Shown here: positions 58,136-64,000 of the stretch, piece by piece
How positions within the stretch are numbered: the stretch's first letter is position 1
Layout of the letters: each line of letters opens with the position of its first letter
NCBI RefSeq assembly: GCF_002262885.1
Contig: NZ_NKYF01000012.1
Span: 124,001 to 188,000 of the forward strand
DNA length: 64,000 bases
Source of the DNA: Pseudonocardia sp. MH-G8
Lineage (GTDB): Bacteria > Actinomycetota > Actinomycetes > Mycobacteriales > Pseudonocardiaceae
Direction of reading: 5' to 3'
The notes under the pieces: model-generated
What the model saw: only the letters and a program-made list of their open reading frames with translations
Database searches by the model: none
What the model was told of the DNA's origin: nothing
Program-made: the position numbers and the translations under genes

Positions 58136-59286
58136 CCGTCACCCCCGCCGAGGAGCAGATCGACCTCCGCCGCAGCGTGGAGGCATTCGCCCGCGACGTG
58201 CTCGCCCCGGACGCCCTCGCGCGCGCCCACTCACCGGAGTACCCGTGGGACGTCGCGAAGCGGCTCGCCGAGATGGGCCTCCTCGGGATCACCGTGCCCC
58301 AGGAGAAGGGCGGCCAGGGTGGGACGCTGCACGACGCCGTCATCGCCATCCAGGCGGTGGCGTCGGCGTGCCCGCGCAGCGCCGACGTCGTCCAGGCGGG
58401 CAACTTCGGCCCCCTGCGCACCCTCGCGGAGTACGCCACCGCCGAGCAGCGCGACCGGTTCCTCCGCCCGCTGCTCGGCGGTGAACAGGTGATCTCCCTC
58501 GGCATGACCGAGCCGGAGGCCGGCTCCGCGCTCACCGACCTGCGCACCTCGGCCACCCCGAAGGGCGAAGGCTTCGTCCTCGACGGCACCAAGGTCTTCT
58601 CCACGCACTCGGCCGAGGCCTCGGTGTTCCTCGTCTACGTCCGGTTCGGCCCGGGCGTCGGCGGGATCGGCTCGGTGCTGGTCGAGCAGGGTGCGGCCGG
58701 GTTCAGCCGGGGGAGGCCCTCGGCCTTCATGAACGGCGAGCAGTGGTGCCAGCTCTACTTCGAGGACTGCTACGTCCCCGCCGAGAACGTCCTGCTCGGG
58801 CCCGGCGGGTTCAAGAAGCAGATCGCCGGCTTCAACGCCGAGCGCATCGGCAACGCCGCACGCTCGCTCGCCGTGGGGCGCTACGCGTTCGAGGCGGCGC
58901 GGCGGCACGCGCTGGAGCGGGAGCAGTTCGGCAGGCCGCTGTGCGAGTTCCAGGGTCTGCAGTGGAAGTTCGCCGAGGCGGCAGTCGACCTCGACGCCGC
59001 TCAGCTGCTGCTGGAGCGGGCCGCGACCGAGCTCGAGAACGGGCTCCCGAGGGGCTACGACACCGCCGTCGCGAAGTACGCCGCCAACAAGGCAGGCTTC
59101 GCGGCCGCCGACATGGCCGTGCAGGTGATGGGCGGCACCGGCTTCAGCCAGGAGTCGCTCGTCGAGTACTGCTTCCGCCGCACCCGGGGATGGATGATCG
59201 CCGGGGGCTCCTCGGAGATCCTCAAGAACCGGATCGCCGAGTCCGTCTTCGACCGCAGGTTCTCCCAGCGCGGGGGGAGCAGGTGA
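58132..59286 (+). CDS. Acyl-CoA dehydrogenase
   Basis: A 384-residue protein from GTG 58132. FAD-binding signatures: M-T-E-P-E-A-G-S-A-L, K-V-F-S-T-H-S-A and the C-terminal Q-V-M-G-G-T-G-F-S-Q-E-S. I did not locate the catalytic Glu with certainty; the C-terminal G-G-S-S-E-I-L-K-N-R-I segment is as in family members. It should make a 2,3-double bond in the CoA ester formed by the next enzyme. It overlaps both neighbours by 4 bp. Confidence 0.92.
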   Translation: MTVTPAEEQIDLRRSVEAFARDVLAPDALARAHSPEYPWDVAKRLAEMGLLGITVPQEKGGQGGTLHDAVIAIQAVASACPRSADVVQAGNFGPLRTLAEYATAEQRDRFLRPLLGGEQVISLGMTEPEAGSALTDLRTSATPKGEGFVLDGTKVFSTHSAEASVFLVYVRFGPGVGGIGSVLVEQGAAGFSRGRPSAFMNGEQWCQLYFEDCYVPAENVLLGPGGFKKQIAGFNAERIGNAARSLAVGRYAFEAARRHALEREQFGRPLCEFQGLQWKFAEAAVDLDAAQLLLERAATELENGLPRGYDTAVAKYAANKAGFAAADMAVQVMGGTGFSQESLVEYCFRRTRGWMIAGGSSEILKNRIAESVFDRRFSQRGGSR

Positions 59287-61376
59287 CGCGGACGCACGAT
59301 CTCGCGGCCCTGCGCGGCGCCTTGCTGGCCCCCCGCAGCGTCGCACTGGTCGGCGTCTCCGACGACGTCCGCAAGACCGGGGCCCGGCCCCTGCAGTACC
59401 TGCGCCGCGCGGGGTGGGCCGGCACCGTCTACCCCGTCAACCCGAACCGCCCGCTGGTCCAGGGAGAGCGGGCCTGGCCCTCGGTCGAGGCGCTGCCCGA
59501 GGTGCCCGAGCACGCCTACGTCCTCGCCGGGCCCGACGCGGCGGTGGAGGTCACCCGCGAGTGCGCCCGGCTCGGCGTCCAGGTCGTGACGATCATGGCC
59601 GACGGGTTCGTCGGTCCGGACCCGGCGAGCGTGGCCCGCGCACGTGCGCTGCAGGACATCGTGGCCGCGCACGCCGTGCGGGTGGTGGGGCCGTCCAGCC
59701 TCGGTGTGGTCAACGTCCACGAGCGGCTGACCCTCACCGCGAACGCCGCGTTCGGCGAGCCGGACCTGCCCGAAGGCGGCGTGTTCGTCGCCTCCCATTC
59801 GGGCAGCGTCATCGGCGCGCTGGTCTCGCGGGGCAAGGAGATGGGCGTCGGCTTCGCCGGGCTGGTCTCGACCGGTGGTGAGGTGGACCTGTCGCTCGGC
59901 GAGATCTGCCTGTCGACCCTCGACGACCCCGGCGTCGAGGGGTACGCCCTGTTCCTGGAGTCGCTCGCCGGCGCCGCGAGCCTGCGCGAGTTCGCCGCCG
60001 CCGCGGCCGAGCGCGGCAAGCCGGTGCTGGCCTACAAGCTGGGCCGTTCCGACGCCGGCGCCGAGCTCTCGGTCTCGCACACCGGCGCCCTTGCCGGCGA
60101 CGACGCGGTGGCGAGCGCCTTCCTCGCCGACATCGGGATCGGGCGGGTGGACAGCTTCGAGGCGCTGCTCGAGGGGCAGCAGCTGGTGCGTTCGGTGCCG
60201 CTGCGTCCGCGGGCGGCGCGCGCCCCGCGCGTCGGGGTCGTCACCACGACCGGCGGGGGCGGGGCGATGGCCGTCGACCGGCTCGCGGTCGCGGGCGCCG
60301 TGCCCCAGCGCCCGAGCGAGGAGACGCGGCGGGCGCTGGCCGAGCGCGGCATCGCCGCCGACCACGGCACGCTCGTGGACCTCACCCTCGCCGGCACGCG
60401 CTACGAGGTGATGTCGGCCGCCCTCGAGGTGATGGTCGCCGCCCCGGAGTTCGACGTGGTCGTGGCAGTGCCGGGCTCCTCGGCCCGGTTCCACCCCGAC
60501 CTCGCGGTGCGCCCGATCGCGGACCGAGCCCACACCGGGGCACCCCTGGCCGCCTTCGTGGTGCCGGAGGCCCCCGAGGCGTTGCGGCTGCTGCGCTCCG
60601 CGGGCGTGTCCGCGTTCCGCACACCGGAGTCGTGCGCCGACGCGATCGTCGCGGCCTTCTCCCGCCGCGCCCCCCGCCCCGCCGGGTCGCGGGCACCGGC
60701 CGCGATCCCCGGCCTCCCCGACGCGGCCGGGGTGCTCGACGAGGTCGCCTCCTACGCGGTGCTGGACGCCGTCGGCGTGCCGCACGCGCCGTTCACGCTC
60801 CTCGCGCCGGGCGGCGACGTCCCGGACGTCGCCGGGCCCAGCGTGGTGAAGGCGGTGTCGGCGCGGCTGCCGCACAAGTCCGACGCCGGCGCCGTGGTCC
60901 TCGACGTGCGGGACGCCGACGGCGTCCGCCGCGCGGTGGCGGACATCGGCGCCGCTCTCGCCGCCACCGTCCCGGACGTGGCGCTCGAGACGGTGATGGT
61001 CGCGCCGATGGTGCGGGGTCTGGCCGAGGTGCTCGTCGGCTACCGGCGCGATCCCGACGCCGGCCCGATCATCGTCCTCGCCGCCGGGGGCGTGCTCGCC
61101 GAGCTCTACCGCGACCGGTCCGTGCGCACCGCCCCGGTCGACCTCGCCACCGCCGAGGAGATGGTGGCGGAGGTGCTGGCCCTGCGGGCGCTGGCCGGGT
61201 ACCGCGGCGCTGCGCGCGGTGACCTGCCGGCCCTCGCCCGCGCCGTCGTCGGGTTGTCGCAGCTGGCCGCGTCCCCGCGGATCGCCGAGGCCGAGGCCAA
61301 CCCGGTCATGGTGCTGGCGCAGGGTCGGGGCGTCGTGGCGGTGGACGCACTCGTGCGGATCGAGGAGGAACGGTGA
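59283..61376 (+). CDS. NDP-forming acyl-CoA synthetase, fused alpha and beta
   Basis: A 697-residue protein from GTG 59283. The alpha half starts with a CoA-binding domain (S-V-A-L-V-G-V-S-D-D) and a ligase-like domain with V-S-H-T-G-A-L-A-G-D-D (phospho-His segment). The beta half (from about 480) is ATP-grasp: V-V-K-A-V-S-A-R-L-P-H-K-S-D and E-A-E-A-N-P-V. It forms an acyl-CoA from acid, CoA and ATP with release of ADP. It should activate the imported carboxylate for the preceding dehydrogenase. Confidence 0.93.
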   Translation: MTRTHDLAALRGALLAPRSVALVGVSDDVRKTGARPLQYLRRAGWAGTVYPVNPNRPLVQGERAWPSVEALPEVPEHAYVLAGPDAAVEVTRECARLGVQVVTIMADGFVGPDPASVARARALQDIVAAHAVRVVGPSSLGVVNVHERLTLTANAAFGEPDLPEGGVFVASHSGSVIGALVSRGKEMGVGFAGLVSTGGEVDLSLGEICLSTLDDPGVEGYALFLESLAGAASLREFAAAAAERGKPVLAYKLGRSDAGAELSVSHTGALAGDDAVASAFLADIGIGRVDSFEALLEGQQLVRSVPLRPRAARAPRVGVVTTTGGGGAMAVDRLAVAGAVPQRPSEETRRALAERGIAADHGTLVDLTLAGTRYEVMSAALEVMVAAPEFDVVVAVPGSSARFHPDLAVRPIADRAHTGAPLAAFVVPEAPEALRLLRSAGVSAFRTPESCADAIVAAFSRRAPRPAGSRAPAAIPGLPDAAGVLDEVASYAVLDAVGVPHAPFTLLAPGGDVPDVAGPSVVKAVSARLPHKSDAGAVVLDVRDADGVRRAVADIGAALAATVPDVALETVMVAPMVRGLAEVLVGYRRDPDAGPIIVLAAGGVLAELYRDRSVRTAPVDLATAEEMVAEVLALRALAGYRGAARGDLPALARAVVGLSQLAASPRIAEAEANPVMVLAQGRGVVAVDALVRIEEER

Positions 61377-62425
61377 GCGACCGGGAGCTCGTCATCGACG
61401 TGCACGGGCACTACACGACCTACCCGCCCCAGGTGGCCGAGTGGCGCTCGCGCCAGGTGCGGGCCTTCGAGAACGGGCAGCCGCTGCCCGACCCCGAGGA
61501 CCTGGTCGTCACCGACGCCGAGCTCGTCGAGTCCGTGGCGACCCACCAGCTGGCCGGGATGGACGCGCGCGGCATCGACGTCACGCTCTTCTCCCCGCGC
61601 GCGAGCCGGATGGCCCACCACGTCGGGAACCTGGAGGTCAGCACCGCGTGGGCACGGGTGTGCAACACGCTCGTCGCCCGGATCTGCGCGCTGTTCCCGG
61701 ACCGGTTCCAGCCGGTGGCGATGCTGCCCCAGAGCCCCGGCGCACCACCCGCGAGCGTGCTGCCCGAGCTCGAGCGCTGCGTGCGCGAGCACGGCGTCGT
61801 CGGGGTGAACCTCAACCCCGACCCGTCCGGCGGTGCGTGGGGCGGTCCGCCGCTGGGCGACCGGGCCTGGTACCCGGTCTACGAGGCCCTCGTCGCGCAG
61901 GACCTCCCGGCGATGATCCACGTGAGCGCCAGCGCCAACCCGGCGCTGCAGACCACGGGGGACTGGTACCTCGGCGCGGACACCACCGCCTTCGTGCAGC
62001 TGATGCGCTCGGACGTCCTCACCGACTTCCCCGGCCTCAGGTTGATCATTCCCCACGGCGGGGGCGCGGCGGCGTTCCACTGGGGCCGCTTCCGGGGCAT
62101 GGCGCAGGACCAGGGCCGGCCGCCGCTGGAGGAGCACCTGCTGGGCGGGCTCCTGCTCGACACCTGCGTCTATCACCAGGCCGGCATCGACCTCCTGTTC
62201 GGCGTGGTACCCATCGAGAACATCCTGTTCGGCTCGGAAGCGGTGGGCGCGGTACGCGGGATCGACCCCCGGACCGGTCACCACTACGACGACACCCGCC
62301 GCTACGTCGACGCCGCGGGCCTCGGGGCCGCGCAGCGCGCGCTCGTCTACGAGGGGAACGCGCGGCGCACCTACCCGCGGCTCGACCGGGCGCTCGGGAG
62401 CGGACGCACCGCGACCGCGCGCTGA
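61373..62425 (+). CDS. Amidohydrolase-superfamily protein, 4-oxalomesaconate hydratase (LigJ)-like
   Basis: A 350-residue protein from GTG 61373. It recalls Sphingobium LigJ through most of its length: D-V-H-G-H-Y at the start (metal His pair), F-S-P-R-A-S-R-M-A-H-H-V-G, G-V-N-L-N-P-D-P-S-G-G, M-I-H-V-S-A-S, I-P-H-G-G-G-A, D-T-C-V-Y-H-Q and F-G-S-E-A-V-G-A-V-R-G-I-D. LigJ hydrates 4-oxalomesaconate in protocatechuate/gallate 4,5-cleavage. No ligABC or ligK genes are in the window, so here it may hydrate an unsaturated tricarboxylate from a different source. Confidence 0.82.
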   Translation: MSDRELVIDVHGHYTTYPPQVAEWRSRQVRAFENGQPLPDPEDLVVTDAELVESVATHQLAGMDARGIDVTLFSPRASRMAHHVGNLEVSTAWARVCNTLVARICALFPDRFQPVAMLPQSPGAPPASVLPELERCVREHGVVGVNLNPDPSGGAWGGPPLGDRAWYPVYEALVAQDLPAMIHVSASANPALQTTGDWYLGADTTAFVQLMRSDVLTDFPGLRLIIPHGGGAAAFHWGRFRGMAQDQGRPPLEEHLLGGLLLDTCVYHQAGIDLLFGVVPIENILFGSEAVGAVRGIDPRTGHHYDDTRRYVDAAGLGAAQRALVYEGNARRTYPRLDRALGSGRTATAR

Positions 62426-62434
62426 CCCGCGGAC

Positions 62435-63643
62435 GTGTCGAAGGTCGGGAGGGCGACACTGCCTCCCTACTTCCTGGTCACCGCGGTGACCACGATGATG
62501 CTCGTGACGGGGATGAACATCCTCGTCCCGGTGCTGCCCGGCTACGCCAGCTCGTTCGGGGTCGGCGCCACCGAGGTGGGCCTCGTCGTCTCCGCCTTCG
62601 CCCTCGGCCGGCTGCTGTTCGAGGTGGCGGGCGCCCGGTGGGCCGAACGCGTCGGGCCCCGGGCGGTGTGCGCGGTCGGCGCGCTGGTGATCGCGGCCGC
62701 CTCGGTGGTCGGCGGCCTCGTGGAGAGCTTCCCGGTGCTGCTCGCGGCCCGGCTGGTCCAGGGCATCGGCTCGGCGCTGTACATGAGTGCCGCGACCCTG
62801 CTCGTCGTCTCGCTCGTGCCGCAGGGATCGGCGGGGCGGTGGATGTCGCTCTACCACGGGATCTTCCTGCTCGGCCTGGCCGTCGGACCGCTCGTGGGCG
62901 GCGGTGTAGCGGAGCTGTGGGGCCTGCGGGCACCCTTCTTCGCCTACGGCGCGATGGCCGTCGTCGGCGCGGTGCTGTCCGTCGTCCGCCTGCCCGGCCC
63001 GGCGGCGCTGCAGCCCGCCGAGGGCAGCCGTGCGGCCCCCGGCGGCGCGCGGCGTTCCGGGGTCCTCGCCCTGCTCGGGCACCGCGCCTTCGCGATCTCG
63101 CTGCTCGTCATCCTGGTGATGTTCATCGTCCGCACCGGGCTCCGGAACACCGCGGTGCCGCTCTACGCGGGCGAGGTGCTCGGGATGACGGCCGGGGGGA
63201 TCGGCCTGCTCGTCACGGCCGCGGCGGTGGGGCAGATCGTGGTGCTCTGGCACGCGGGCTCGGTCCTCGACGCCCGCGGTCCCCGGTGGGTCCTCGTGGT
63301 CAGCCTCGCCGGGGCCGCCGCGAGCGTGCTGCTGTTCACCGTGGCGACGACGCCGCCGGTGCTCGCCGTCTGCATGGTGCTCCTGGGCCTGGTCACCGCC
63401 TACTCCACGGCCGCGCCGACCGTCGTGGTGGTGGACGTGGCCGACCCGCGGGCACGCGGCACGGCCATTGGTATCCAGCGCATGGTCACCGACGCAGGCC
63501 AGCTGATCGGGCCGGTCCTCGTCGGCCTGGTGCTGGACCACGCGACGTTCCTCGTCGCGTTCGTCACCATCGGTGTGCTGGTGGCGCTCACCGCGGCGTG
63601 CACGCTCGCCATGCCGGACACCCGGCGCGCCGATCGCGGCTGA
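62435..63643 (+). CDS. MFS transporter, last gene of the carboxylate operon
   Basis: A 402-residue membrane protein from GTG 62435; the start has no strong ribosome-binding site. Twelve hydrophobic helices with a central loop at about 190-215. The helix 2-3 loop has G-A-R-W-A-E-R-V-G-P-R, the usual MFS signature, and helix 4 has L-V-Q-G-I-G-S-A-L. It resembles drug:proton antiporter-type MFS. It could export a toxic intermediate or import the substrate. Only 9 bp separate it from the LigJ-like gene. Confidence 0.85.
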   Translation: MSKVGRATLPPYFLVTAVTTMMLVTGMNILVPVLPGYASSFGVGATEVGLVVSAFALGRLLFEVAGARWAERVGPRAVCAVGALVIAAASVVGGLVESFPVLLAARLVQGIGSALYMSAATLLVVSLVPQGSAGRWMSLYHGIFLLGLAVGPLVGGGVAELWGLRAPFFAYGAMAVVGAVLSVVRLPGPAALQPAEGSRAAPGGARRSGVLALLGHRAFAISLLVILVMFIVRTGLRNTAVPLYAGEVLGMTAGGIGLLVTAAAVGQIVVLWHAGSVLDARGPRWVLVVSLAGAAASVLLFTVATTPPVLAVCMVLLGLVTAYSTAAPTVVVVDVADPRARGTAIGIQRMVTDAGQLIGPVLVGLVLDHATFLVAFVTIGVLVALTAACTLAMPDTRRADRG

Positions 63644-63649
63644 GGAGCG

Positions 63650-64000
63650 TCAGTCCTGCGGCAGCACGTAGGGAGCGCCGGTGCGGGCGCAGATCTCCCG
63701 GAGACGGGCTCGCAGGCTCGCCGGGAGCGGGATCCCGTGCGCCGTCCGATCGGCGCGGGCGCGGCTCTCCGGCTCGCCCGCCACCAGCACCTCGGCGCCG
63801 TCGGCGGGCCGGGTGGCGTGCTGGGAGTCGATGATCTGGTCGACGGAGTCGAGGACGTCCCCGGCGTCGCGGAACGCGCCCGGGTCGATCGCCAGGCAGA
63901 AGTGCCCGATGTTGTCCGGGCTGCCCTGCTCGCGGGTCGCCGACGCGGTGCCGCCGGACAGCGCCGAGCTGAGGATCTCGACCATGAGCGACAGCCCGTA
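63650..64000 (-). CDS. Ldh2 (malate/L-lactate/sulfolactate) dehydrogenase family, C-terminal part (cut by window edge)
   Basis: The frame is open to the end of the window; 116 codons plus stop are visible. The first visible residues Y-G-L-S-L-M-V-E-I-L-S-S-A-L-S-G-G fit the G-Y-G-L-A-L-x-V-E-x-L-x-G-x-L-S-G segment of the NAD(P)-dependent Ldh2/YlbC/ureidoglycolate dehydrogenase family, and F-C-L-A-I-D-P-G-A-F follows as expected. It reduces a 2-oxoacid or oxidises a 2-hydroxyacid. It is convergent with the MFS gene (6-bp gap). Most of the catalytic domain is outside. Confidence 0.85.
   Translation of the reverse strand, partial: YGLSLMVEILSSALSGGTASATREQGSPDNIGHFCLAIDPGAFRDAGDVLDSVDQIIDSQHATRPADGAEVLVAGEPESRARADRTAHGIPLPASLRARLREICARTGAPYVLPQD

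Noticed and set aside
1..64000. CRISPR arrays, tRNA or rRNA genes, riboswitches and phage att sites
   Set aside because: No regularly spaced repeats, cloverleaf or rRNA-like sequence, and no recognisable riboswitch core before the biosynthetic genes were noticed by eye. A covariance-model search was not possible.

Overview
The window is very GC-rich, uses many GTG starts, and packs genes with TGATG, GTGA or ATGA overlaps. Together with the gene content (sarcosine oxidase, dimethylglycine oxidase, many FCD-type GntR, IclR, HxlR and WYL regulators, tripartite tricarboxylate transport) this points to a high-GC soil actinobacterium. Pseudonocardiaceae is a reasonable guess, but it is an inference from style and gene families, not from a marker gene. 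No rRNA, tRNA, CRISPR array or insertion sequence was recognised. Both ends are cut genes: a LysR-type regulator on the left and an Ldh2-type dehydrogenase on the right.

Layout. 1-10 kb: mixed housekeeping and accessory genes (secreted lipase, secreted unknown, kinase-fold protein with HxlR regulator, methyltransferase, UDP-sulfoquinovose synthase-like protein, GT2 glycosyltransferase, ketopantoate reductase-like protein, SGNH hydrolase). 10-25.6 kb: a nearly complete route from glycine betaine to pyruvate. A Rieske oxygenase with its own Rieske ferredoxin and reductase could demethylate betaine. Dimethylglycine oxidase and heterotetrameric sarcosine oxidase (soxBDAG) would take dimethylglycine to glycine. 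GlyA would make serine, SdaA pyruvate, and PurU would release excess one-carbon units as formate. A GntR and an IclR regulator sit inside.

25.6-31 kb: the most unusual locus. A Crp/Fnr-type protein with an intact cyclic-nucleotide pocket is divergent from a four-gene run: a PycTM-like membrane protein, a class III nucleotide cyclase (PycC-like), a STAND-like P-loop protein with a degraded Walker A, and a two-helix membrane protein with a Pro-rich linker. The cyclase tail and the P-loop protein N-terminus share a near-identical 20-residue motif. A 32-bp perfect palindrome lies in the divergent promoter. This looks like an expanded Pycsar-type (cyclic pyrimidine) defence or signalling system.

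31-47 kb: NAD kinase, an acidic-linker protein, a POT peptide transporter, an RpiR-controlled operon of two FAD amine/amino-acid oxidases plus a GltS symporter, small stress-type genes (DinB, VOC, WYL, Rrf2, NmrA), a roughly 1-kb gene-free island full of inverted repeats (43.4-44.3 kb), and a PepSY/DUF5134 pair. 46.7-64 kb: a carboxylate catabolism region. It has a GntR-controlled ThDP enzyme, aldehyde dehydrogenase and Usp; an IclR, CoA-transferase and citrate-synthase-fold lyase operon; and, divergent from it across a nested palindrome, a TctBAC uptake system followed by 2-hydroxyacid dehydrogenase, acyl-CoA dehydrogenase, NDP-forming acyl-CoA synthetase, a LigJ-like hydratase and an MFS carrier, overlapping from tctC to the hydratase. 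I infer uptake, CoA activation, oxidation, hydration and cleavage of an unknown di- or tricarboxylate.
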